Origin: Euryodendron excelsum
Lineage: Eukaryota > Streptophyta > Magnoliopsida > Ericales > Pentaphylacaceae
Length of the DNA: 64,000 bases
NCBI GenBank assembly: GCA_033060915.1
Contig: CM065397.1
Location: 15,903,501-15,967,500, forward strand
Direction of reading: 5' to 3'
Shown here piece after piece: positions 45,380 to 57,478 of this stretch. The translations under genes were made by a program, and so were the position numbers. Positions within the stretch are counted from its first letter, which is position 1. Each line of letters opens with the position of its first letter. The notes below the pieces were generated by a model, which ran no database searches, was not told the DNA's origin, and saw only the letters and a program-made list of their open reading frames with translations.

Positions 45380-46990
45380 TTGAAAAGAAATTGATTTGAT
45401 TTTAGAAAAGAGATTCGAAAAGATAGATTTGAAATTGGAAAGTTTTAGAAATTGGAAATAAAAATTTGAGAACAGTCTTTTGGAATTGGAAACTTGAAAT
45501 AGATTATGGAATTGGAGATTTGAAAAAAGTTATGGAAATAGAAGCTTGAAAAAGGTTGTGACCGCACCCATAAGGGTTGCTTACGTATCCTTTTTAAGGA
45601 ATTATGTCAGTTGTAGTTCAGACAAGAGTTCGATAGAAAATAGATTTTGGATTTGAACCTAGAATAGAAGATTGAAAATTGGAGTTGGGAATTAAGAAGA
45701 TTAGATTTTGATTTGGAAAGATAGAACTTGGAGGAAGAATTGGACTTGTCTTGGAAAGATTGAGGTTTAGGAAACCTAGACTTAGGAAAGATGGGATTTA
45801 GAAAGGACTTGAGATTAAGAAAGATTGGACTCGAATGTTGGACTTGGAAGATTGGAGAAAGATTGGATTTAAGAAAGGTTCGAATTAGGAAAGTTTCAAA
45901 ATAGGAAAGTGTCATTTTAGGAAAGTTTCGTTTTAGGAAAGGTTTCGAATTAGGAAAGTTTTCGAAATAGGAAAGTTTAGAATTTGGAATGTTTTGAAAT
46001 AGGGAAGTTTTGAAAGTAAGAAAGTTTTAAGTTTAGAAAGTTTTAGATTTAGAAAGATTTGAAGTTTAAGAAAGTTTAGAATTTTAAAAAGGGATGGAAC
46101 TAGGAAATGGTTGAGTTAGGAAAGATTTGGAAGTTTAAAGTTTAAGGAAAGATTTGAAAGTTTAGGTTTATGAAACTTATGGTTTAGGAATGTAGGAGAT
46201 TAGGAAGGATTTGAATTAGGAAAGGTTTAAACTACGAAGGATTGAGATTCTTATTTTCTAAAACAAAGGATTGGATTCTATTTCTAAAAAGAGATGGCTT
46301 GATTTTATTTCCAAAAACGAAGGATAAGATCTAGTTTCCTAAACGGAAAGATTGGATTTGGTTTCTTAAAGAGAAGATAGGATTTGACATGGATTTGGAA
46401 GGATGATGTTTTAGAAACCCTATATTTGGAAGACTATAGTTCTGACATAGAAAAGAGGTTTTGGAAATATATATAGTTTTGATGTAGAAAATAAGAGGTT
46501 TTGGAAACCTAGGTTTTGAGGCCAAAATAGGGAATTGGAAACTATGTTTTTGGGGAGGAAAATTAGGGTTTCCTAATTGTCGGTTTTAGGGCTTGACTTG
46601 GACTCTAAGGAAGGAGATTTTGAAAAGTGAGTTTTTGGAAAGGAAGATTTATGGAAAGAAATCTTAAAAAGGAGTTTTTAGAAAGTAAATTTGAAAAGAG
46701 AGAGTTTTTGGAAGGGAATTTTTGGGAAAGAGATTGTTGGAAAGAGTTTTTAGGAAGGAGATTTAGGGAAGAGAGTTTTCTTAGAAGGAAACCTAAGGAG
46801 TGTTTTTAGGAAAGGAATTTTGAAGAGAGTGTTTTGGAAAGGAGTTTAAAAAGAAGCTTTGAAAAATAGATTTTTGGAGGTAATTTTTGAAAACAATTTT
46901 GGAAAGGAATTTTAAAAAGAGATTGAAGAGAGTTTTTATAAAGTATGTTAGAAAAGAGATTTTTTAGAAGAGATTTTTTAGAAAGTATAT
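45380..46990. repeat. Degenerate TTAGGAAAG minisatellite in L4
   Basis: Counterpart of 13790-16010 with the same strand asymmetry, shorter by several hundred bases. Confidence 0.85.
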
Positions 46991-47465
46991 AAAATATCTC
47001 ACTTTCCTGTAGCGATTCTAACCGTAAGAAGCTTAGAACCACTTTAAGATAGTGGTTTTGAAAACAATGATTTTGAAAATATGGACCATAACGGTCATTT
47101 TAAATATAACACTTTCCTAAAGCAATCCTAGCCATGGAAAGGCTAGAACCATCTTAGGATTGTGATTTTGAAAACAAGTTTTGTAAAAGAACGTTTTGAT
47201 GCAATTTTGAAAACGATGTTAATACAAGTTTTGAAAATGAGTTTGAAAATGAATTTTAGAAGAATGCAAGATCATGATATGCACAATGCAAGTTGGGGTA
47301 GTGAACATACAAGGTTAAAGGCTTCACCACATAATCAAGGAGGCCGAACCCACGTGGTCACCGGTTAGACTAAAGAAAAGCCCTCGACACGATGACCCTC
47401 CAATAGCCTAATCCTACACATGGACCGGGAAGTCCCTTGTTTCAAGCATACAAAGAAGGGGGGAT

Positions 47466-47487
47466 GGGGGGGGGGGGGGGGGGGGGG
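47466..47487 (+). repeat. Poly-G run
   Basis: 22 consecutive G bases, preceded by GGGGGGAT. In L1 and L3 the matching place has only short G runs (GGGGGGG near 16452), so the run has expanded in L4. Confidence 0.9.
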
Positions 47488-48299
47488 AAGAAGATGGGTG
47501 ATTAAAATAGAAGAAAATCCAAGTGGGTTAGGAGAGAGAAGAGAGGGGGAAGATGCGTAAACTTAAAGAGAAAGCCTACCTTGTGTCTTGTTTATTTTGC
47601 TTTGCTTTGCGCACCTTGCTTTCTTGTTTTGCTTCGGTCTTCGCTTTAGTCTTCATCTTGATCTTCGAGAACTTCAGTTTGCAGCACTTCAAGTCTTTAA
47701 TGGATGCTTTGGAGGCTAGGGTATGAGTGTATGTAAGTGTATATGAGTGTATAGTGTCGCGCCCAGATTTTTCGCACTCAAGGAATACTCACACAAGCGG
47801 GAAAAATGCTATACTCTCTCGTTAGAACTCACCCTCCTAGAAGAATGAGTGCGACTAGGTTTGAATTGAAAAATTGGTTTGAATAAAGGGCTTTTGAAAA
47901 AAGATTCGGAATCGCCACCTAACTTAATTAAGGTGAGTTAGGTCACCTAAAAACTAAGAGTAATCCGAAGACTACACTTAGGGTTTTTGAAAAACGATTT
48001 TGGAAAACATCCTCAAGAGAGGGTTTTTTAGGAAAACGGGTTGTTTGGCAACCTTTGGAAAACATTTAGCCCTTTTTGCGAAATAACTCCTTTTTGGTCT
48101 TTGAAATCAGTGATTCTAGGTTCGGAGGTTGGTTACATGTAGGGAAGACGCACTAAGCCATCACCCTACCCCGCCCTTTCGGTACCTACATGTCAATTTA
48201 CCCCAGATTCACCTATGAGAGTCTTTAACTAACTCGTGTTCAATCCTATTTCACTTTAGAAAAACAATGTTTGAAAAATATGATGCATGATATGCAAGT

Positions 48300-50410
48300 G
48301 CAATAGAAAAGAATTGAAAAATAGATTTGAAAAGAGATTAATTTGAAATTGATTTGATTTGAAAATAGAATTGGAGAGACGGAATTGAAATTGGAAAGTT
48401 TGAAAATTGAAAGTAGAAATTTGGAAATTGAAATTTTGAAAATAGATTGGAATTTGAGATTTGGAAAGATTTTGGAAACCGCACCCATGAGGGTGGAATT
48501 GAAAGTTTGAACAGTATTGTGACCGCACCTATGAAGGTTGCCTACGTATCCCTTTGGGGGAATCAGGTTAATCGTAGTTCGAATCGGAGTCCGATTGAAA
48601 AGAGATTGATTTGAAGAGAGAAATTGGATTAGAAGAAAGAGATTGAATTGAAAACTGGATTTGATTTCGGATTAGAAGAGGAGATTGAATTTGAGAAGAT
48701 TGGACTTGCTTTGGAAAGATTGATTTTGGAAAGACTTGGTTTTAGGAAACCTAGACTTAGGAAAGATAGGAGACCTAGGAAAGACTTGAGATTAAGAAAG
48801 ATTAGATTGGAATGTTGGATTTGGAAAGATCTTGAAAGATTTGGAAACTTGGAATTTAGAAAAAATTTAGATTAGGAAAGTTTCGAATTAGAAAAGTGTC
48901 ATTTTTGAAAAGTTTGAAATTAGGAAAGTTTTAGGTTTAGGAAAGTTTTGAAATTAGGAAAGTATTGTTTTTGGAAAGTTTTGGAATTAGGAAAGGTTAG
49001 AATTAGGAAAGTTTTGAATTAAGAAAGTTTTGAATTTTGGAATGTTTGAAAAAGGAAAGTTTTGAATTTGGAAAGTTTTGAAAATAAGGAAGTTTTGAAA
49101 ATAAGAAAGTTTTGTTTTAGGAAATGTTTCAAAAAGAAAAGTCTTCAGTTTAAGAAATATTTGAATTAAGAAAGTTTTGAATTTAGAAAAGCCTTAGATT
49201 TAGGAAGATTTTGAAGTTTTGGAAAGTTTAAAATTTAGAAAGTTTAGAAGTTTAGAAAGATTTAACTTGAGAAAGTTTCAAATTTAGAAAGTTTTGATTT
49301 TGGAAAGATTTAAAATTTAGAAAGTTTAGAAGTTTAGAAAGATTTAACTTGAGAAAGTTTCAAATTTAGAAAGTTTTGATTTTGGAATGATTTAAAATTT
49401 AAAAAGTTTAAGATTTAGAAAGTTCTAGAGTTTGAGTTTTAGAAAATCTTGAGATTAGGAAAGGTTTGAGTTTATAAGAGGTTTGAAAACTTAGATTTGG
49501 AAAGGGATAGAATTAGGAAAGGGTTGAATTAGGAAAGATTTGAAAGTTAAGTTTTAAAATTTAGGAAAGATTTTTATGTTTAAGTTTTAGAAACTCAAGA
49601 TTTAAGAAAGTGAAAGTTTAGGAAGGATTCGAGTTAGGAAAGATGTGGATTTGGAAGGGATTGGATTTAGTTTCTAAAAGCAAAGGTTTGATTTGGTTTC
49701 TAAAAACGAAGGATTGGATTTGGTTTCCTAAACGGGGAGATTTGATTTGGCAAGGATTTGGAAAGGGAGATTCTAGAAACCCTAGATTTGAAGGTGTGGA
49801 ATTTTAACGTAGAAAAGAGGTTTTGGAAACATGTATAGTTTAGATGTGAAAACAAGAGGTTTTGGAAATCTAGGTTTGGGGCAGAGTTTGAAAATCATGT
49901 TTTTGGGAAGAAACTTAGGGTTTCCTAATTGTGAGCTCTAGGGCTTAACTTGGCCTCTAAGGAAAGAGTTTTTGGAAAGTGCGTTTTTGGAAACGAAAGT
50001 TTTCTAGAAGGGAATCCTAGGGAGGAGTTTTTGGAAAGTGAATTTGGAAAGGGAGTTTTTGGAAAAAGATGTTAAAGAAAAAGAGTTTTGGAAAGTGTGT
50101 TTTTAGAAACATAGATTTTGGGAGGAAAAATCCTAGAGGAGAGTTTCTAGAAGGAGGATTTTTGGAAAGAGAGTTTTTTAGAAAAAATTTTGGAGAGAGT
50201 TTTTAAGAAGGTGAATCTAGGGAGTGCTTTTTGAAAGAGAATTTTGAGGAAAAGATTTTGGAGAGGAGTTGAAAAAGAGAGTTTTAAAAAATAGATTTTG
50301 GAAGGGAGTTTTTGAAAACAATTTTGAAGAGGAAAGTTTTAGGAAAGTATGTTGAAAAAGAGATTTTTAGGAAGAAAGACTTTTTGAAAAGAGAGTTTTG
50401 AGGAGTAAAA
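48300..50410. repeat. Degenerate TTAGGAAAG minisatellite in L3
   Basis: Counterpart of 13790-16010 and very similar to it in length and order. It contains a local 87-bp direct duplication near 49240-49400 (AAAATTTAGAAAGTTTAGAAG twice). Confidence 0.85.
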
Positions 50411-51282
50411 ACATCTCACTTTCCTAAAGCAATTCTAACCATAAGAGGGCTAGAACCACTTTAGGAAAGCGATTTTGAAAAACAATAAGATTTGAAAATA
50501 TAGACCAAAAAGGTCACTTTTAATGTAACACTTTCCTAAAGCAACCCTAGCCGTGAAAAAGCTAGAATCACCCTAGAATCGTGGTTTTGAAAACATGTTT
50601 TTGAAAAAGAGATTTTGATGCAATTTTGAAAACAAGTTTGAAAACGATTTGAAAAACAACTTTGAAAACGGTTTTTGGAAGATGCAAGACTATGATATGC
50701 ACAATGCAATTTGGGGTCGTGAACATACAAGGTTAAGGCTTCACCACATAATCAAGGGGGCCGGACCCACGTGGTCTTTGGTTAGACTAGAAGAAAGCCC
50801 CCGACACGGTGACTCTCCAATAGCCCAATCCTACACATGGACCGGGAGTCCCCTTGTTTCAAGCATGCAAAGAAAAGGGGGGAAAGAGATGGGGGATTAA
50901 AATAGAGAAAACCCAAGTGGGTTGGAGAGAGAAGAGAGAGGGGGAAGTACAGAAAATTAAAGAGAAAGCATACCGCACGTCTTCTTTATTTTGCGCGTTG
51001 CACTGTCTTCGGTCTTCGTCTTGATCTTCACCTTTAGTCTTCAAGAGTTGTCTTCAAGTTTTGGATGGCAGCTCTTCAAGTCTTCAAAGGATGGTTGAAG
51101 GCTAGTGTATGAGTGTATGGGGGAGTGTATGAGTGTATAGGAGGCTAGGGTTTGTGTATAGTGGCTAGGGTTTGGGAGAACCTAGGGAGGCTAGGGTTTT
51201 GGAGGTGCTCGAGCTCTGTATATCGAAATATAGGATTTTTAGGTTCAGTTTTCAGACCCCTTTCACGTTGTATGAGGCTATG

Positions 51283-51290
51283 TATTTATA
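51283..51290 (-). promoter_or_regulatory. TATA box of solo LTR L3
   Basis: TATAAATA on the - strand at the same position as in L1. GGCGCC words follow upstream at 51320-51355. Confidence 0.7.
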
Positions 51291-52334
51291 GAAGTTGGAC
51301 AAACCTAGTGCCTGTTGTAGTGGCGCCAGTTTTCAGACTCCTAGTGGCGCCAGCCACTTAGGAAACTTTATAAGTCGGCAAGCAACGTATCTTTGACTAG
51401 ATTTGGGCGCCTGTACTAGTGACTACCATGCAATTTTTAGCCTGGCTTCACTAGGAGTGACTCCGAAAAGTCCGGGAATGATTTGGAGGAGCCAGGAATG
51501 ACCCGGAAGGCCAGAAAGGAGCACGAACACTTAAAATAGTGTCCTGGAGGTATTTGACTTGAAAAGTGAGGATAAGATGTGTCGGAAAGGTTGACCGGGC
51601 CATTAGGGGTAAAACGGTCACTCGGACCGAGAAACTGCCGGAATAGACTCGGATTGTCCCGGAAGAAGACTTGGGATCTGGAAACATTATTCAGAATGTT
51701 CCCAGAGGTTGCCGGTTTAATTCCCAGAGCCGGCGTGGTCGGAAAAGGAGACCGGCCCACCAGGGGCAAAATGGTCATTTTGTACCGAGTTTGCCGGAAC
51801 TGACTCGGAATGGTCCGGAAAGGTAAAGGAAGGTTGAGAACACTATAAAAAGTATTCTCGGGACATTACCGGTTTGATATCCAAAGCCGGTGTGGTTGAA
51901 GAAGGAGACCGGCCCTCTAGGGGCAAAACGGTCATTTTGTACCGAGTTGGCCGGAACTGACTCGGAATGATCCGAAAAGGTAAAGGAAGATTGAGAATAC
52001 TATAAAAAGTAGTCTCAGGAGGTTACCGGTTTGATACCCAGAGCCGGTGTGGTTCCCGGGGCATTCGGATGCTTAGGGGCAAAATTGTCATCTTGACCGG
52101 AAAGTCTCGGAAAAGGTCCTAAGGGTAGTCTGGTCATTTTTCACCGAAGTAGGCTAACAGACACTGGTGTTGACCTGGGTTTTGAGTGTTTCCGCCACTC
52201 TAATGGCGGTCGTCGTGACACAGGGGTTTGTTGCCAATTCCCTATATCGACCTATTTGTGAGTATTTCCGCTACTCTAACGGTTTTGTGAGTATTTTCGC
52301 TACTCTAACGGTTTTGTGAGTAGTTTCGCTACTC

Positions 52335-52675
52335 GGACCGTCTCGAGGAATAAACTGTCTCGAGAGAGGGATTGGAAAGAGGTCTTACCATCTCCGAAGA
52401 GACGTCCCTGGATTGGAATCGTCTCGAGGAATAAACTGTCTCGAGAAAGGGATTGGAAAGGGGTCTTATCGTCTCTGAGGAGACGTGCCTGGATTGGAAC
52501 CATCTCGAGGAATAAACTATCTCGAGAGAGGGATTGGAAAGGGGTATTACCGTCTCCGAGGAGACGTGCCTGGATTGTGAGTGTTTCCGCCACTCTAACG
52601 GTTTTGTGAGTAGTTTTGCTACTCGGACCGTCTCAAGGAATAAACTGTCTTGAGAGAGGGATTGGAATTGGAATA
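52335..52675. repeat. 81-bp tandem array in U3 of L3, short
   Basis: Three full 81-bp units, then a copy of the preceding GAGTGTTTCCGCCACTCTAACG sequence, then one partial unit. This is about half the unit number seen in L1 and L2. Confidence 0.88.
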
Positions 52676-52991
52676 AGAAAGAACAGCGCCCCTAAGGGCA
52701 TTTTGGTCATTTTGCCTCTATTTGGGCCTGACAGGCCCGTGAAGCGATGGAAAGACGGAATTTGGACCTAGGGAATTGGTTTCGATAGGAATATGCCTAC
52801 AATGACTTGAAAACAAGTCTGGACGGAGTGTAGACTGCCGAGCAGTCAAAAATGGGGTGTTTACATATAGGAGGCTAGGGTTTCGAAAATCTAAAGGAGT
52901 TATGGTTTAGGGAGGCTACAAGCTCTGTATATCGAAGAATAGGGTTTTTAGACTGAGTTTGTTAACCTCTTTCACACTGGAGGAGTCTCTG

Positions 52992-52999
52992 TATTTATA
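52992..52999 (-). promoter_or_regulatory. TATA box of LTR L4
   Basis: TATAAATA on the - strand, followed by CAGAGAC, at the position matching L1 and L3. Confidence 0.7.
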
Positions 53000-54309
53000 G
53001 AGAGAAGAATGACCTAGCGCTTGTTGTAGTGGCGCTAGGCTAAAAAACCTTTTGGCACCACTAGGAATGGCGCCAGGCCAAATATTGGCTTGGAGCCACT
53101 ACTAGGGGCGCCAACCAGTTGGGAAAGTTTTAAGGTCGGCAAGCAACGTATCTTGAGAAAATTTGGGCACCTGTACTAGTGACTACCATGCAATTTTTAG
53201 CCTAGCTTCACTAGGAGTGACTCTAGAAGGTTCAAGAAGCATTTAAGGGATCGGGAATGGCCCGGAAGGCTGGAAAAGGGCAGGAACCCTTAGAATAGGG
53301 TCTCGGAGATAATGGACTTGAAAAAAAATGACAAGATGTGTTGGAAGGGTTAACCGGACCATTAGGGGCAAAACGGTCAACCGGGTCGAACAGCTGCCAT
53401 GATGGACTCAGAATATCCTGGAAGAAGACTCAAGGTTTGGAAACATTATTTAGAATGTCCTAGGAGGTTACCGGTTTGATATCTAGAGCCAGTGTGGCTA
53501 GAAAAGGCGACCGACCCACCAGGGGCAAAACGGCCATTTTGCATCGGGTTTACCGGAACTGACTCGGAATGATCCGAAAAGATAAAGGAAGGTTAGGAAT
53601 ACTATAAAAAGCATTCTCGGGAGGTTACCGGTTTAATACCCAGAGCCGGTGTGGTCTCTGGAGCGTTCGGATGCCTAGGGGCAAAATGGTCATCTTGATC
53701 GAAAAGTCTCGGAATTGGCCCGAAATTGACTAGAAAGCACCTAATCATGTCGGATTGCTTTTAAGACAATCTTGGAAGGGTGGACTTACCATTCTGAGGA
53801 CTTAGGTGTGTTCTCGAGAAATGTACCGAAAATGGCCCTAGGGGCAGTTTGGTCATTTTTCACCAAAGTGGACTAGCAAGCACTGGTGTTGACCTGGGTT
53901 TTGAGTGTTTCTGCCACTCTGACGGCAGTCCCATGATACAAGGGTTTGTTGGCAATTTCTTATATCGACCTGTTTGCGAGTATTTTCGCTACTCTGGTGG
54001 TTGCGATGTTTGCGAGTACTTCCGCTACTCTGACGGTTGGCGATCATTCCCGAGACTGCCTGATCTCAGGAAGCTACTAAACGGACTTAACATCTGAGAA
54101 ATCAACTTTCTCAGAAGGCGTGCTGAAACGGATATTTCTGCATTGGCGGGCTAGCAAGTGCCAAAGGTGGACCGTTCTACCATCTCGAGGACTTGGGGTC
54201 TCGTCCCGGTCGATAGGTTTGAAGGGACTTATCGTTCCGAAGAAACTTTCTTTGAAAAACGTGTCAGACAGAATAGACTTACTGTCTTGAGAAATCAACT
54301 TTCTCGAGA

Positions 54310-54600
54310 GAGGGATTGGAATTAGAATTAGAAAAGGAGACTCACCTTCTTCGGAAAGACGTGCCTATTGGAATTGGAAAGGGGACTTATCATCTTCAAA
54401 AAGACGCGCCTATGAGAATAGGAAAGGGGACTTACCATCTTCGAAAAGACGTGTCTGATTTGGAATTGGAAAGGGGACTTACTGTTTTCGGAAAGACGTG
54501 CCTGATTTGGAATTGGAAAGGGGACTTACCGTCTTCGGAAAGACATGCCTGATTTGGAATTAGAAAGAGGACCTACCGTCTTCGGAAAGACGTGCCTGTG
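54310..54600. repeat. 47-bp tandem array in U3 of L4
   Basis: GGGGACTT or GAGGACCT recurs at 54381, 54426, 54473, 54520 and 54567, spacing 45-47. The unit equals the 81-bp unit of L1-L3 minus a 34-bp CTCGAG-containing module. That module occurs once, just before this array (about 54283-54316). Confidence 0.88.
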
Positions 54601-55103
54601 GGATCGGACCGAACAACGCCCACAAGGCATTTTGGTCATTTCGCCTCTATTTGGGCCTGATGGACCCGCGAAGCAATGGATAGACTAGATTAGGACTAGA
54701 ATTCTAGAATATATCCATATTGATTTCAAATCAAGTCTGGATAGACTGTAGACTGCCGAGCGGTCAAAAATGGGATGCTTACACTCTTCCAACAAACCCC
54801 TGCTTCTGCATTATGGATGTGACAATATTCAATCCCAATTAGAAGAACCAAAATGAAAAACATTAAGGAAAAGGAACAAAAACACAAAAAATAAGCCAAA
54901 TCAACCATTGTATACTTTTCTTTGGTAGGCCACTTCTTGTTTATAAAGGCTCACAAGCTAGCCAGTCTTGTTTGTGCCATTGATAGTAGTGTGGATTGTA
55001 AAGACTCGAGGATAAAGGATTGCATTAATTAAGCACCCCATTTAGTGAGTTGGTGCCACAGAGAAGCAAAGAACCAACTTCTCTACTGTTGGCCAAGAAA
55101 AAG

Positions 55104-55177
55104 AAAACATGCTTTTCTTGAAATAAGGTTTAAGAATGATAAAACATGCTTTTCTTGAAATAAGGTTTAAGAATGAT
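55104..55177 (+). repeat. 37-bp perfect tandem duplication
   Basis: 55104-55140 and 55141-55177 are identical. Only two copies. Confidence 0.95.
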
Positions 55178-56244
55178 ATAGAACCTGTTATATATTTGCT
55201 TGAGACTTGCAAAAGCACAAGCGGCATTTATAGCACGATGAAAGTAGTCTTCAAAAGAGTGTATGAATGTGGGAACACATAATAATCAGATTTGGTTCTT
55301 TTGGAAAGTCTCTGTTGCGGGCAGATTGTGAGGAGGTCTCCATGTTGTCATCACTTACTGAATGATTGCGGATTCTGGTAAGTTTTTATCACACCAGCCT
55401 TTAATTCTCTCTCCATTGCTGAAGATGTTAATACACATAAGCCATAACACCCCCGGGGTAAATATTGGGTAGAAGTGGTACCACGACGGTATGTCAATGT
55501 TGTACAACGGGTCAATGAATTAAAGTCACATAATCATCTAAATCCTAATAATCAAGAGAGTGCTAAATTTAAAATTTAAAATTTTCTGCCTAAAACAAAA
55601 TGATATCCAAATGATTAGGATTTAACATGTATATATATCATTGATTCATTTTACCATATCGGCATGATGACGTGACTTATTTTGCCCAATGAAAGCTTCT
55701 AAGTAGGAATGCTTAATAGTTTCTCATTTTATGTGAGTATAAAAAATGTATCAACTTATGCATAATGGAAATCAAAATGCCTGTGCTCATAATCGTGTGA
55801 AAGTTTTAGTGGTATTGGAAATATGATGCAGATCAAGATCTATGATTACCAAGGATCCTGCAAAGCTTTGACCAAATTCCATCATTTAGGTTAGGCCTCC
55901 AAAATGGCAAAATTTTATTTTAGAAACTTTTTTTTTTTTTTGGATGAACAGTTCCATCGTGTTTCTTTACATCTCTAGTAGTCAAATAAAGACCTAGGTC
56001 AATTTTTTTTGTAACTTTTGTAATTTCTTAATTTGTGGGTAATTAGAGTCCAATAAGATTTAGCACTTTAGTTTTATCAGTAAATAAGTGTAAGAGCTCT
56101 GCCAAGAATAGTTTTTTTTTTTTTTTGGAGAATTATTAAATTTTTTTAGATTTAGAGAAGGATTTCTATTTCTTTTATGTGTTGATAGTCTAAGCATTCT
56201 CATATTGTCAATCTAGATGCACCCATTTTATTTTACACGTGTCT

Positions 56245-56344
56245 TGGTATCAGAGCCAACTATGTTTTAGTAGTAGCCACCATGCCGCCAAAGAGACAAG
56301 TTGTCCCAAGACGGTTATTCTATTTCTATCTTATTTTTTTCTAA
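56245..56344 (+). pseudogene. Primer site and gag start of a chromovirus-like element, fragment
   Basis: TGGTATCAGAGCC (56245-56257) is a perfect initiator-Met primer site. 24 bases later an ATG opens a 20-codon frame (56282-56344) starting MPPKRQVVPRR, which resembles the basic gag start of plant chromoviruses such as the Tekay type. Nothing recognisable follows, so this is a very short remnant or solitary leader. Confidence 0.5.
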
Positions 56345-56583
56345 TGGTTTAGCAAAAAGTTAACAGATCATTTTTTGTGACATTGTGGACTAATTAGAAG
56401 AATGTTGCTATAACGATTGTATAGAGTATTCCTGGGCGTTCTAGCTTGGCAAAACAGTTTGGTATAATTTTTTGACTGCATATATTTATTTGTGAACTTG
56501 CTTAAAAAGTTGAACCCCTAGCATTGGGCTGATTGAAAAACAAAAAAACCATTTAAACTACCATTACTCGTATCAAATTATTT

Positions 56584-56610
56584 ATATATATATGTGTGTG
56601 TGTGTGTGTG
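56584..56610 (+). repeat. TA/TG compound microsatellite
   Basis: A TATATATATA run passing directly into a TG run of about eight units. Confidence 0.9.
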
Positions 56611-57388
56611 CATACATAGTTATTTTAGATAATTTGAGTTAAATAGGATTTTTTTTTTTCTCTGGGTTGGTTTAAAGTTCACACTCTAATCCCAGGTCGA
56701 GCTGGTCTCAAGCCACTACATCTTGCATTATCATGTTGTGAAAGTTCTCCCCCAACCGCCCTGAGCTTGGATCATATAACTATATTTAGACGGTTGGGGC
56801 CACAACCCGTTTGATAAAACTTCATTTAGTTCCTATAAATTTTAAATATTTATGACAATAATTATATATGGATCCCCCATAATTTTTAAACTTTTCCTTG
56901 AACCTTGCAATATTGAAGAATTTTAACTTTGTGCCCAAAACAAAGCTCACAAAATTTTACCCATGGACCTTCCAAATTTCAAAAAACCCCTCAACAAAAT
57001 TCAATACTTTTTACCTGCTTTCATAGTCTCCCCTCATGTATGGAGATAGGAAGAACCAACACCACAGTGCACCACTGGAGCTGCCCAACCACCATTAACT
57101 TCCCTCTGGCCAAAAACCTTGTTATTTACATGTATTTTTTTTTTTCTTTTCCCCTTTTTTTATTTCTTTTTGGGTCCTCTTGTTCTTCAATAATTTGTAA
57201 ACTAAAAAAAGTGTACCTAACTAACTACATTGATAAAATATTTAGGGATTGTATTAGAGGCTTTAGAAAATCCCACCCTCGTCCAAATAGGGGGTTCCAA
57301 TCAAAGAAAACATTTCTAGTACAACAATAACACCTTAGTTTCAAGGTACGACTTTCATCATTATTGTTATTTGTTTCACATAGACTAC

Positions 57389-57478
57389 CACATGTGTTTG
57401 AGAGACATACAACCGCAAGTGTTTACACTATTGCACATGTGTTTGAGAGACATACAACCGCAAGTGTTTATACTATTG
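57389..57478 (+). repeat. 45-bp tandem duplication
   Basis: 57389-57433 and 57434-57478 differ at about one base. Because 45 is a multiple of three, the surrounding frame 57371-57733 (120 codons) stays open and repeats MCLRDIQPQVF. I see no family match and do not call the frame a gene. Confidence 0.92.

Larger units (their letters stand above)
47755..52865 (-). mobile_element. Ogre-like solo LTR L3, nested in L4
   Basis: 5,111 bases from TGTCGCGCCCAGATTTTTCG to GGTGTTTACA, flanked by the perfect 5-bp duplication TATAG (47750-47754 and 52866-52870). The surrounding LTR sequence (GAGTGTATAG then GAGGCTAGGG) is continuous across the insertion. No internal region or partner LTR is present, so it is a solo LTR left by LTR-LTR recombination. 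It has the full set of LTR features: pyrimidine-rich transcribed stretch (48300-50410 on the + strand is purine-rich), TATA box (51283-51290), GGCGCC words, 155-bp repeats and a short 81-bp array. Confidence 0.96.
44807..54783 (-). repeat. Ogre-like LTR copy L4 (5' LTR), split by a nested solo LTR
   Basis: The LTR is about 4.86 kb once the 5.1-kb insert 47755-52865 and its duplicated target are removed. It begins TATCACGCCTAGATTTTTCG (first G of TG mutated) and ends GGGATGCTTACA (54783). The segment 44807-47754 matches the first part of L3 and 52871-54783 matches its last part. The TATA box is at 52992-52999 on the - strand. U3 holds GGCGCC words (53015-53120) and a 47-bp array (54310-54600). 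It has more differences from L1-L3 than they have from each other, so it is an older copy. Confidence 0.9.

Noticed and set aside
56929..57330. 133-codon open frame
   Set aside because: Low-complexity Phe/Ser-rich stretch in AT-rich DNA without recognisable domain; not supported.
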